Below, piece by piece: positions 27,804 to 35,756 of a stretch of DNA of 57,419 nucleotides; within the stretch, counting starts at the first letter, position 1, and the number at the start of each line of letters is the position of its first letter. The DNA is taken from assembly GCA_964347835.1 (NCBI GenBank), contig CAYFZR010000053.1:1-57419 (forward strand), read 5' to 3'. Below the pieces are notes generated by a model. The model searched no databases, was not told the origin of the DNA, and worked only from the letters and a program-made list of their open reading frames with translations. The DNA comes from CAYFZR01 sp964347835 [NCBI: uncultured archaeon]. Its GTDB lineage: Archaea > CAYFZR01. The position numbers and the translations under genes were made by a program.

Positions 27804-28952
27804 ATGAACTCGATCAAATATATCACTGTAAATATCATTGAAACTTTACTGAGGGTTCTTCCTTTTCCCTGCAAAACAGGTTTGATTAAAATAGGAAATC
27901 CGAACAGGAATTCACCTGTTTTTCTAACCTGTAATTATCATCTGACTGTAGAAAGAGTGAAAAGAGCGTTGAAGGGTATAGGCGCTTATCTTCTTGTTGC
28001 TAACAGCAGGGGAATCAATGTTTGGTGCTCTGCTACAGGAGGTCTTTTCACCAATCACGATGTTATATCAGTAGTAAAAACCAGCGGAATTGAAGAACTT
28101 GTCGATCACAGAAATGTGATACTGCCACCGCTTGCTGCCACGGGTGTAGAAGCTAAAACTATAAAGAAAAAGACCGGTTGGAATGTTATCTGGGGACCAG
28201 TTTATGCGAAAGATATTCCTGTTTTCATAGAAAAAGGACATAAAACTCCAGAAATGCGAGAAGTGGAGTTTCCCTTGATGCAGCGTGTCGAAATGGCTGT
28301 TGCTTGGGCATTCCCAGTTTCTCTCATCTTGGCTCTCATCTTGATTCCTTTTTGGGGTGAAGTCGTTTTTCCTCTCGTTTTCTTTGTTTGGGGCTTGTCT
28401 TTCTTAATCTTTATACCTTTTACTTTTTATGGACACTGGCTAAGTTATGAGGGGGAAAGGATTGGTTTTATTTTCTTCAATTTTGGGCGAGGAGGGTTTC
28501 AGCTAATCTTATGGGGTATTATTATAATCGGTCTTGTTGTTTACTCCATTTTATATGGAGATTTTACCTGGAAATTTATTTTTAGCTGGGGTTTTCTTTC
28601 ATTCGTTGCTGTTATCATGGTAAGCATTGATTTATTGGGCAGTACTCCTACTTATAAGGGCAGTTTACATGAAGATAGATTGCTAAAAGTAATTCTTGAT
28701 GAGAAGAAATGCAAGGGGGCTGGTTTTTGTGAAGAGGTATGTCCAAGGAATTGCTATGAAGTAGATAGAACTCAACATATCGCTACAATGCCGCAAGCTG
28801 ATCGATGCGTGAAATGCGGCGCCTGTATCGTTCAATGCCCCTTCGATGCTTTGTATTTTAAGAGTCCGAAAGGCGAAATAATACCCCCGGAAACCATCAG
28901 AAAATTTAAACTAAACCTCATGGGTAAACGGATTGTGGAAGTGGGCGGTTGA
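27804..28952 (+). CDS. Fused HgcA-HgcB-like corrinoid/ferredoxin membrane protein
   Basis: A 382-residue protein. Residues about 30-160 match the corrinoid-binding domain of HgcA and CdhD, with the cap-helix motif NVWCSATGG around Cys75 (HgcA has NVWCA(A/G)GK; the cysteine is kept, the lysine is not). About 4-5 membrane helices follow (164-276), then GSTPTYKG as in HgcA. The C-terminus is a ferredoxin like HgcB: cysteines 303, 309, 313 and 317, then a complete CVKCGACIVQCP cluster at 335-345. The first cluster lacks the usual second cysteine (CKGAGFC), and the HgcB C-terminal cysteine is missing. Such fused proteins are known in a few archaea; mercury methylation should not be assumed. Confidence 0.85.
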   Translation: MNSIKYITVNIIETLLRVLPFPCKTGLIKIGNPNRNSPVFLTCNYHLTVERVKRALKGIGAYLLVANSRGINVWCSATGGLFTNHDVISVVKTSGIEELVDHRNVILPPLAATGVEAKTIKKKTGWNVIWGPVYAKDIPVFIEKGHKTPEMREVEFPLMQRVEMAVAWAFPVSLILALILIPFWGEVVFPLVFFVWGLSFLIFIPFTFYGHWLSYEGERIGFIFFNFGRGGFQLILWGIIIIGLVVYSILYGDFTWKFIFSWGFLSFVAVIMVSIDLLGSTPTYKGSLHEDRLLKVILDEKKCKGAGFCEEVCPRNCYEVDRTQHIATMPQADRCVKCGACIVQCPFDALYFKSPKGEIIPPETIRKFKLNLMGKRIVEVGG

Positions 28953-29033
28953 AAATGTCAAAATCGTTCTCAACTTTATAATTTTCTCTCTTCTTTTAAT
29001 TTATGGGGGTTTAGAAAGGGGGTAATAAGGCAA

Positions 29034-29060
29034 CGTGGCTCGTTGCATCCGCAATATTAT
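29034..29060 (+). repeat. Flanking repeat F, right copy
   Basis: Shares TGCATCCGCAATATTAT exactly with 26264-26289, and CGTGG upstream with one indel. Same orientation as the left copy. Confidence 0.75.
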
Positions 29061-29107
29061 CTAAAATTATCTTATCACTGATAGAAGAGAGCTGTTTCTA
29101 CATATAT

Positions 29108-29181
29108 GGGGGTGTAGAGAGGGGGTTATAAGTTAAGATAGGATAATTTCAGCATAAAATGTATTATTACCCCCTTCTAAT
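29108..29181 (+). repeat. Repeat R2, copy 2 (without inner module)
   Basis: Same left end (GGGGGTGTAGAGAGGGGGT), middle (AAGATAGGATAA) and right end (TATTACCCCCTTCTAAT) as copy 1 at 8702-8827, but with only a few bases where copy 1 carries the 50-nt module. It runs into a degraded module at its right end. Confidence 0.75.
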
Positions 29182-29220
29182 CGAAGATTATTGGCACGCC
29201 CAAAATCTATGATTTGTGCG
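29178..29220 (+). repeat. Two-hairpin module R1, copy 2 (5' truncated)
   Basis: Retains TAATC / GAA / GATTA, the linker GGCACGCC, CAAAATC / TAT / GATTTG and GTGCG. The opening GCAC is replaced by the end of R2, as if recombination occurred at a shared TAAT. Confidence 0.7.
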
Positions 29221-29234
29221 TTGCCCCCTTCTTA

Positions 29235-29630
29235 TCATGCCTCGATCATGCTTATTGCCCTAACAGGACAAGCCTCTACACATATCTTACATCCGATACA
29301 CTTATCTCCTTCTACGATAACACTCCATCCCTCATCTATGTATATCGCAGTAACTGGGCATAAAGAAACGCATGCTCCGCAATCAACACATAATAAATCG
29401 TCTTTTTCCACCACTCTTTCCAAAATGCTAACTTCGACACCTTTATCCCTAAGTCTCTCTATAATTTTGAGAGCCTCTGCTTCGTTGCCTTCTATATCGG
29501 CTACAATCTCCCCATAACTGGAATTTACGTCTGCTCTCAGTATATTTATGCGTTTCCCTGTTTCAAGAATTACAGAAGATATTATAGGTTCACCAACAAC
29601 CTTAGGAGGAAAATACAGGAATACTTTCAT
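29235..29630 (-). CDS. NIL-ferredoxin partner of aspartate-semialdehyde sulfurtransferase
   Basis: A 131-residue protein with an N-terminal NIL domain (about residues 1-75) and two [4Fe-4S] motifs, CVDCGACVSLCP and CIGCKICVEACP. It matches the MA1822 type protein that works with the DUF39 enzyme to form homocysteine from aspartate semialdehyde and sulfide. Start chosen at 29630, where ATG overlaps the upstream stop (TGATG). Confidence 0.9.
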   Translation of the reverse strand: MKVFLYFPPKVVGEPIISSVILETGKRINILRADVNSSYGEIVADIEGNEAEALKIIERLRDKGVEVSILERVVEKDDLLCVDCGACVSLCPVTAIYIDEGWSVIVEGDKCIGCKICVEACPVRAISMIEA

Positions 29631-31120
29631 CAGACTACCCCCAACCATCTCGCAATATCATCCGTTGTGACTATCCCTAGGACCCTATTTTGGAGGTCTA
29701 CAACAGGCGCTCCAGAAATATCATGTCTGCTTAATCTTCTTGCCACAACATCTATAGACTCCTCTTCTTTAGCAGTAATCACCTTGGATGTCATGATCTC
29801 AGATAGATTCTTTTTATCGCTCGCTACAGCATTTGCTATATCCCAAGAGGTAACTACACCCACGAGTTTATTACTTTCTTCAACGACAGGGACGTGATCG
29901 AAACCCTTCTCTACTATAATCTTTGCAACTTCTTTTATCTCGTTTTGAGGCGTACACTTTACAAATTCCTTTCTCATGACATTTCTAACCGTTGGAAGTG
30001 GTTTTTTTATTACCATGGGTTTAAATAATCTTTCAGTAGGCAACTTCTCCAAGGGAAGTGAAACTAAGAATTTCTTATTTTCTATCCATGACTTCAATTC
30101 TTCTGCTATTATTCTTGCCTTCCTGAAGCTTGAGAGAGGAGATGTTTTTACTTCTCTCCCATTTATTTCTATGGTCTCTTGCTTAAGTTCTTCGTAATCA
30201 GTCTCCTTTATCACGGGTCTATCTCTCCTCGGAACACCGTAATCTAAGATGTTAACCTTAATATCTTGGTCTCTAATGGCTGTTTTTTCTGCCAAATCTT
30301 CATTAAGTATTGGTATAGGAATTCCTAATCCCACAAACAAGGTTGGACCGTATTTCTCCATTACTGCGGCTTTTAAAAAGTCCAAATTCATCTCTTTCAG
30401 ATTTCCTCTGACCATCAAAGTTCCTAAAAAGCCCTGTGGATTGTGCTGAGTTCCTTCTCCTATTATATAGCCTGTCGACCCTCCTAAAAATATTCTAGTT
30501 CCAATTCCAATCGTCTCGTAATTCGGATCATTCGGAAGGGGAGCCAACTCTCCGGCTCCTGAATAGGTTAAGTTGCCATAATTCGGCAAAAGCACCCCCA
30601 TATAAGTGTAGAGTTTCTCTTCTGTTGAGTTTGTAGCGCCAACATATTTTTGATAAGCATTTCTTGGATTTACCATTATTGCTTGGTTTACCTCTTCCAA
30701 AGAAACCATTGTCTCTAAGATTTTTCTTGGGTAACAATCAGTACCGTATGCTTCTGCCTTAAGTTCTATTTCTCTTCCTGCCAAAAGATCCTCTATAACA
30801 TGGGCACCTCCGTATTCTATCCATCTATCAATGCTCGGCTGTGTAACTCCTAAATAAGCATCTACTGCTGCTACTCCAGTATAGGCCTCAACGTTATTCA
30901 TCCAAACTCTGGCCATCTTTATTGGCGGGTCTGCATGACCGAAGTTAAAGAATACTCCCGAACTGCACATCATTCCAAAGGTGCCAGTTGTGACAACATC
31001 TACTTCTTTGGATGCTTTTTTTGCTCCTTTCTCGTCTACTATATCTACCATTTCCTCTGCAGTAACGACTACCGCTTCGCCGTTTTTTATCCTTTCATTA
31101 ATTTCTTCTATGGTCTTCAC
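29630..31120 (-). CDS. L-aspartate semialdehyde sulfurtransferase (DUF39-CBS)
   Basis: About 496 residues. The DUF39 domain covers most of the protein and includes GTFGMMCSSGVFFNFGHADPP (in two parts GTFGMMCSSGV and FFNFGHADPP), with the conserved cysteine thought to carry sulfur, and YGTDCYPRK. Two CBS domains form the C-terminus (VRNVMRKEFV, then LSEIMTSKVITA), probably sensing adenosyl ligands. It matches MA1821 of methanogens. I favour the GTG at 31120, which has GGAGGT 6 nt upstream and gives the family-like start KTIEEINERIK; the ATG at 31126 is too close to that site. Confidence 0.92.
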   Translation of the reverse strand: MKTIEEINERIKNGEAVVVTAEEMVDIVDEKGAKKASKEVDVVTTGTFGMMCSSGVFFNFGHADPPIKMARVWMNNVEAYTGVAAVDAYLGVTQPSIDRWIEYGGAHVIEDLLAGREIELKAEAYGTDCYPRKILETMVSLEEVNQAIMVNPRNAYQKYVGATNSTEEKLYTYMGVLLPNYGNLTYSGAGELAPLPNDPNYETIGIGTRIFLGGSTGYIIGEGTQHNPQGFLGTLMVRGNLKEMNLDFLKAAVMEKYGPTLFVGLGIPIPILNEDLAEKTAIRDQDIKVNILDYGVPRRDRPVIKETDYEELKQETIEINGREVKTSPLSSFRKARIIAEELKSWIENKKFLVSLPLEKLPTERLFKPMVIKKPLPTVRNVMRKEFVKCTPQNEIKEVAKIIVEKGFDHVPVVEESNKLVGVVTSWDIANAVASDKKNLSEIMTSKVITAKEEESIDVVARRLSRHDISGAPVVDLQNRVLGIVTTDDIARWLGVV

Positions 31121-31254
31121 AAACATACCTCCGAACACTCAATCCATTTTATATTATTAGTATTAATATTTTTCTGAAAGAATTATTACTGAAAGTTATT
31201 TTTTTATATGCCTGAGAGCGAAAGTGTTTTATTTGACCAATATTATGTGAGATC

Positions 31255-32127
31255 ATGCTTAGGTTAGCATTACCAAAAGGAAGTCTTGAAGAACAAACCC
31301 TCCTACTATTTAAAAAGGCAGATCTAGAGATTAAAAGGACTGATAGAGAATACAATCCAAAAATAGAAGATGAAAGAATTAACAGTGTTAAGATACTCAG
31401 ACCCCAAGAAATACCCAAGTACGTAGAAGAGGGATACTTTGATATTGGAATATCTGGGTACGATTGGATTTTAGAGTCTGGTTCAGATGTCGTAGAGGTC
31501 GATGATCTCGCTTACAGTAAGCAAGGTGTGGGAAAGGTAAGGATAGTAGCGGCTGTACCAGAAGAAAGCGATATAGATGATGTAAGCAAGATTGTACCTA
31601 ATAGCAGGGTTACCACTGAATATCCAAACTTAACCCGAAGATTTTTTGAGAATCTAGGCATACCAATTAAGATATTCTATTCATACGGCGCTACAGAGGC
31701 TAAGGTGCCGGAATTAATGGATGTAGTGGTTGATTTAACTGAAACAGGTGCTACATTAAGGAAAAATGGATTAAAAATGATAGGTACGCTGTTAGAGTCT
31801 ACAACAAAGCTTATAGCAAACAAAGAGAGTTGGAAAGATCCGAATAAGAGAAAGGCAATAGAAGAAGTAAGAACATTGCTCTTAGGAGTTATAGAAGCCA
31901 GAGGAAAGGTACTATTGACTATGAACGTTCCAGAAGATAATTTGGATGATGTGATAAGTATACTGCCCGCTATGAAAAAGCCAACCATATCGAGACTCTA
32001 CAAAACAAATTACTATGCCGTAGAGACAGTTGTAAGCAAAGAAGAAGTTAATAAACTCATTCCTGAGTTAAAAAACAGAGGTGCTTGTGATATTTTGGAG
32101 ATAGAAATTTCAAAGATAGTTAAATGA
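31255..32127 (+). CDS. hisG: ATP phosphoribosyltransferase, long form
   Basis: First step of histidine synthesis. At 290 residues it is the long HisG, with catalytic domains (LRLALPKGSLEEQTL, FDIGISGYDW, then the PRPP loop DLTETGATLRKNGL) and a C-terminal ACT-like regulatory domain (about 215-290) that binds histidine. HisZ is therefore not needed. A small RAM-domain gene follows at 9 nt. No other his genes are seen. Confidence 0.96.
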   Translation: MLRLALPKGSLEEQTLLLFKKADLEIKRTDREYNPKIEDERINSVKILRPQEIPKYVEEGYFDIGISGYDWILESGSDVVEVDDLAYSKQGVGKVRIVAAVPEESDIDDVSKIVPNSRVTTEYPNLTRRFFENLGIPIKIFYSYGATEAKVPELMDVVVDLTETGATLRKNGLKMIGTLLESTTKLIANKESWKDPNKRKAIEEVRTLLLGVIEARGKVLLTMNVPEDNLDDVISILPAMKKPTISRLYKTNYYAVETVVSKEEVNKLIPELKNRGACDILEIEISKIVK

Positions 32128-32136
32128 GGTGATAAG

Positions 32137-32379
32137 TTGGAGATAAGCGCTTACATATTGATTAATACAGAGGCGGGTCAAACGTCCAAAGTCAAAAATG
32201 ATTTAATCAAACTGAACGAAGTAATCAGCGCTGATGAGGTCTATGGTGATTACGATATCATCGCTAAGGTTACAGCAAAAGACATTAGGATGCTTGACTT
32301 CATCATAGAAACCAAAATTAGATCTATGGATGAGGTAGTAAAAACGACTACGATGATCATAGTACCCTCTGTAACGTAG
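32137..32379 (+). CDS. Stand-alone RAM (Lrp/AsnC ligand-binding) domain protein
   Basis: An 80-residue protein that is a Lrp/AsnC effector-binding domain without DNA-binding part: AYILINTEAG, GDYDIIAKVTAKD and VVKTTTMIIV. It starts at a TTG with GAGGTGA 5 nt upstream, overlapping the hisG stop. Such proteins may bind amino acids and pair with full-length Lrp proteins. The hisG context suggests histidine or a related signal. Confidence 0.85.
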   Translation: MEISAYILINTEAGQTSKVKNDLIKLNEVISADEVYGDYDIIAKVTAKDIRMLDFIIETKIRSMDEVVKTTTMIIVPSVT

Positions 32380-32488
32380 ACTATTTTTGGTTTAGAAGAG
32401 AAAATTGAGCATGTATGGAGGCGAATTTTCCTATCTTTCGCCAGAAGAAATCTTCGATGGGAAAGTAATCATCTAGGAGTTTCTATTT

Positions 32489-32793
32489 CTATGTGCAGAG
32501 CGATTTTTTTAATGAACTGAGTATAGAGTTGCTGTAATATTCAAAATTTATCCATGCCTCTTCAAACTTTTTTATATGCTCTTCCGCAACTTCCATGCCT
32601 TTCTCGCATAACTCTTCGAATTCCTTCCTGAAATCTTTACTCTCTACTTCTTCATTAGAATCGATTATTTTAAACTCGATTATTTTATTCGTTATTTCGA
32701 TCAATTCATCTGTTAATCTAAATAGATCGTCAATTTTTTTTTAGCATTCTCTAGCCTTCTCGCATTTAATCTAAGCATTTCTATTTCATCCAT
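32489..32793 (-). pseudogene. Small helical protein gene with a frameshift in an A9 run
   Basis: The gene opens MDEIEMLRLNARRLENAKKK from ATG 32793 (good GGTGAG site upstream), then meets a run of nine A on the coding strand (T9 at 32734-32742) after which the frame stops at once. Adding one A would continue into IDDLFRLTDELIEITNKIIE and a further 70 helical residues to 32489. It is either a real frameshift, transcript slippage, or a base-call error. The likely product is a coiled-coil protein of about 101 residues, co-transcribed with the winged-helix gene just upstream. Confidence 0.6.
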
Positions 32794-32797
32794 CCTC

Positions 32798-33010
32798 TCA
32801 CCTATAGCTTTTGTACTCGTTTAATTTATCTAATCCTTTTTTTGTTATCTCGATCTTCTCTTCTTCGATCAAAATTAATTCTTCACTTTCTAAATGATCT
32901 AAAACTGATTTTATTGTTTGTGCCGGCATTCTTAACTTCTTACCCACTGATTCTTTATCCATTTTCTCATATTTTTTCAGTAACTCCAATACTCTTACTT
33001 CTGATTTCAT
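32798..33010 (-). CDS. Small winged-helix protein
   Basis: About 70 residues forming a single winged helix: SEVRVLELLKKYEKMD, SVGKKLRMPAQTIKSVLDHLE in parts SVGKKLRMPAQTI and KSVLDHLE, and a wing ILIEEEKIEITKKG. I prefer the ATG at 33010, which has AAGGA upstream, over the ATG at 33025, which would be leaderless. Its stop lies within the ribosome binding site of the frameshifted gene. Target unknown. Confidence 0.65.
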   Translation of the reverse strand: MKSEVRVLELLKKYEKMDKESVGKKLRMPAQTIKSVLDHLESEELILIEEEKIEITKKGLDKLNEYKSYR

Positions 33011-33035
33011 GATGCATTCCTTCATTATGAAAGGG

Positions 33036-33050
33036 GAATAAATATAAAAG
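33036..33050. promoter_or_regulatory. Bidirectional TATA region
   Basis: AATAAATATAAAAGG reads as a TATA box on both strands. It is about 25-30 nt from the HAD phosphatase ATG at 33071 on the right, and about 30 nt from the winged-helix start on the left. Confidence 0.45.
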
Positions 33051-33070
33051 GTTTTTCTCTTTTTAAGGAT

Positions 33071-33697
33071 ATGGCCATTAAACTGATCGTTTTTGACCTT
33101 GATGGCACCCTAATAGAGTGGGAAAACAGTTGGAATATAATAAGAGACTCTCTCGGATTAACAAAAGAATATGTAAAAGCATACATAAGCAAAAAAATGA
33201 CGTATTTCGAACTCAAAGATAAAGATAAAAAACATTGGATTGAGAAGGGAGTAAAAAAAGATGATCTGGAAGAGGCTTTAAAAAATTATAAAATGAATTC
33301 TCACGTAGAGTTTGTTATAAAGGAGTTAAAGAGAAAGAATATTAAAATTGTCATGATATCGGAGGCTCCCTGCCTATTAGCGAATAAAATTGGAAAAAGA
33401 TTAGGTTTTGATTACATTTTCTGTACTGATATTTTATTTAACGATGATAATGAGTTTAAAGATTATAAACTAAATGTTCCTGGTCCTTTAGGAAAATTAA
33501 AAGTATTTAAGGATATTTGTAAAGAATTGAACATTAATATAGAAGAAACTATGGTAATAGGGGATCATATGAACGATATAGAAATGCTGAAGGAGGCTGG
33601 AATCTCTATCGCTTATGATTCTAAGATTAAAGAGTTGGATGAAATAGTTGATTTAAAAATAGAAGATATGAGGGAGATATTAAAATATATTGACTAG
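33071..33697 (+). CDS. HAD-superfamily phosphatase (SerB-like)
   Basis: A 208-residue HAD phosphatase: motif I FDLDGTLIE, motif II IVMISEAP, a lysine in GKLKVF, motif IV VIGDHMNDIEML. The arrangement resembles phosphoserine phosphatase-like enzymes, but the cap residues do not fix the substrate. It is probably leaderless from a TATA box about 25 nt upstream. The sugar nucleotidyltransferase gene follows 52 nt later. Confidence 0.88.
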   Translation: MAIKLIVFDLDGTLIEWENSWNIIRDSLGLTKEYVKAYISKKMTYFELKDKDKKHWIEKGVKKDDLEEALKNYKMNSHVEFVIKELKRKNIKIVMISEAPCLLANKIGKRLGFDYIFCTDILFNDDNEFKDYKLNVPGPLGKLKVFKDICKELNINIEETMVIGDHMNDIEMLKEAGISIAYDSKIKELDEIVDLKIEDMREILKYID

Positions 33698-33749
33698 TTT
33701 TACTTTATGACCAAAACAGTTAAATCTGTCTTTTTATTCCTTAAAGAAC

Positions 33750-34736
33750 ATGATAGGCGCTATTTTATGTGGTGGGTATGGAAAGAGATTGAAGCCCTTA
33801 ACAGAGGAGACTCCAAAGCCTTTAATCGAGCTTAAAGATAATTATACCATTTTAGATAAACAGTTGTTTGATTTAAAGAGCGCCGGCATAGAGAGAGTAA
33901 GATTGCTTGCAGGATATTTAAGCGAGAAAATAGAGGAAAGATTTGACTCTGATTACAAGGGTTTAAAGATAGAATACTATGTAGAGGATGCTCCAAGGGG
34001 AACTCTAAACGCCATAAGAGAAGGACTTGCAGATATAGATGGGCCTATCTTAGTGAGAAACGGAGACGTTGTGTGCGATTTAAACATTAAAAAAATGATT
34101 GAATACTCTCTTTCTGTAGATTATCCCGTTACAATGTATGTAACGAGAATGAGGAGTCCTTATGGGATAGTAGAGTTAGGGGATACTTACATAAAATCCT
34201 TTAGAGAGAAGCCTATGCTCGATTACTACATAAATGGCGGAGTATACTTTATAAAAGACTTAGATCTGGATGGTTTTGAGTCTGGAGACATAGAAAAAAC
34301 GGTATTTCCTTTGTTAGCAAAGAATAGACAACTTGGATATTATTCAGAAGACGTATTCTGGATGGCGATTGATACGACAAAAGAACTGGAAGAAGTGAGA
34401 AAGGAGTACGCAAACAGGAATGATAAGCCTTGGGGATACGAAAAAATACTTATAAGCACAGAAAAATATCTTACAAAGGAAATCTTTATAAAAGAAGATT
34501 ATAAAACAAGTTTTCATTTTCATAGCAATAAGGATGAGACTTTATATATCGTAAGGGGCTCTGGATTTGTGGAGTTTGAAGACAGAAAAGAATATTTCGG
34601 AATTAACGATACAGTAAGGATAAAACCTAAAGTACCTCACTCTATAGTCGCGAGTGAGAATCTTATTATTCACGAAGTGTCTACTCCTCATCCGGAGGAT
34701 ACAGTAAGAATAGAAGATTTTTACGAGAGATGGTAA
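33750..34736 (+). CDS. Sugar-phosphate nucleotidyltransferase fused to a cupin
   Basis: A 328-residue bifunctional-looking protein. The N-terminal part (1-225) is an NTP-transferase: [21 protein letters not shown] (as [13 protein letters not shown] and PKPLI), [10 protein letters not shown]. The C-terminal part (230-328) is a cupin starting [13 protein letters not shown] with the metal site [17 protein letters not shown]-type cupins occur in mannose-6-phosphate isomerase/mannose-1-phosphate guanylyltransferase proteins, so GDP-mannose formation is likely. The NTP and sugar are inferred. Confidence 0.88.
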   Translation: MIGAILCGGYGKRLKPLTEETPKPLIELKDNYTILDKQLFDLKSAGIERVRLLAGYLSEKIEERFDSDYKGLKIEYYVEDAPRGTLNAIREGLADIDGPILVRNGDVVCDLNIKKMIEYSLSVDYPVTMYVTRMRSPYGIVELGDTYIKSFREKPMLDYYINGGVYFIKDLDLDGFESGDIEKTVFPLLAKNRQLGYYSEDVFWMAIDTTKELEEVRKEYANRNDKPWGYEKILISTEKYLTKEIFIKEDYKTSFHFHSNKDETLYIVRGSGFVEFEDRKEYFGINDTVRIKPKVPHSIVASENLIIHEVSTPHPEDTVRIEDFYERW

Positions 34737-34737
34737 T

Positions 34738-35709
34738 TTAAAAAGAATGGGGGGAAATTTCTCTAAACCAACCGCTTCTGGTTGCTAAAGTCGCGAAAAT
34801 AACCAGAAGAAAAAAAAGAATTCCGAGGAATATAGATAATGGATTCAATATCTTTGCACTCTCATCTCCTCTAATCTTCATACTTCGAAGCAAGGTGGTA
34901 GAGTGTAGATACCCAGACCAAGCCAACCAAGGCACCAAAGAGGCGGTTTCCACGGGATCCCAAGCCCAGAAACCTCCCCATCCAAGTACCTTATAGGACC
35001 AAAAACCGCCAATGGCTATGCCTAAAGCCAAGAAAAGCCAGCCCCATCTTGCAAACGGTCTAGCGATCTCTTCCCAGTCTATGTTTGGATTATCTATCTC
35101 TTCTTTTTTAATACGTCCCCTCATGATATATGAAATATGAGAAATACAAGCAGCAAATGGTACCGAGGCACCAGCATATCCTATAAAGGTAATTGGCGGA
35201 TGTATGATCATCCACGGATCTCTCAGTAATGGATTTAGGCCGTAACCTACTTTTGGTGCAGGAAAAATTGTCTGAAAGGGATCGCTATATTTTTTCATCG
35301 CTATCATAAAGCCTAAGGCGATCAAAAGAGTGAACACTTTAGTGGTCTCGTACACAAATTCGTTTTTAGATTCCATTCTAAGGAGGAAAACATATGAAAT
35401 AAGAATGAACCAGATCCAGAGTAGTAGTGTTCCCTCTCTGCCTGCCCAAAAAGCGGATGTTTTATAATAAAACTCAAGATCAGTGCTAGAATATTTGTAA
35501 ACGTATAGTATTCCGAAGTTATCGGTCAAGAAATAATAAAAAAGGAGTAAAGATAGCAAAGTAACCAACAAAAATGAGATTAGACCTAAAATATTTGAAA
35601 ATCTTTTGAAATCTTCTGTTTCTTTAAAAACATAAGTTAAACCCAAAACTACTCCTAAAAATAATGTGCCTAAAGAAGCGCTGCTGAGTATTGTTGATAT
35701 AAGGGGCAT
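34738..35709 (-). CDS. CcmF N-terminal half (haem lyase membrane subunit)
   Basis: About 323 residues with many membrane helices. The WWD haem-handling motif is visible as KVLGWGGFWAWDPVETASLVPWL (GWGGFWAWDPVE), preceded by RDPWMIIHPPITFIGYAG with its conserved histidine. This equals only the first half of bacterial CcmF. The matching second half is the divergent gene at 35757. I start at ATG 35709 with GGAG upstream; a TTG start 45 nt earlier is less likely. Works in cytochrome c maturation. Confidence 0.85.
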   Translation of the reverse strand: MPLISTILSSASLGTLFLGVVLGLTYVFKETEDFKRFSNILGLISFLLVTLLSLLLFYYFLTDNFGILYVYKYSSTDLEFYYKTSAFWAGREGTLLLWIWFILISYVFLLRMESKNEFVYETTKVFTLLIALGFMIAMKKYSDPFQTIFPAPKVGYGLNPLLRDPWMIIHPPITFIGYAGASVPFAACISHISYIMRGRIKKEEIDNPNIDWEEIARPFARWGWLFLALGIAIGGFWSYKVLGWGGFWAWDPVETASLVPWLAWSGYLHSTTLLRSMKIRGDESAKILNPLSIFLGILFFLLVIFATLATRSGWFREISPHSF

Positions 35710-35756
35710 ATATCGGCTCCATAAACCTTTTAACTCTGAAGATCTTTGAGTCAAAC

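Larger units (their letters stand above)
28953..29234. other. Repeat-filled intergenic region after the HgcAB-like gene
   Basis: No credible gene in 282 nt. It contains a partial R2 left end (29005-29023), the right copy of flanking repeat F, a full R2 copy and a degraded hairpin module. Confidence 0.7.

Noticed and set aside
27804-28952. Calling the corrinoid protein a mercury methylase (HgcA/HgcB)
   Set aside because: The cap-helix lysine and the HgcB C-terminal cysteine are missing and the protein is a fusion, so only an HgcAB-like call is justified.
32411-32476. A 21-codon frame (MYGGEFSYLSPEEIFDGKVII) between the RAM gene and the frameshifted gene
   Set aside because: It looks protein-like but has no ribosome binding site and no recognisable family; too short to support.
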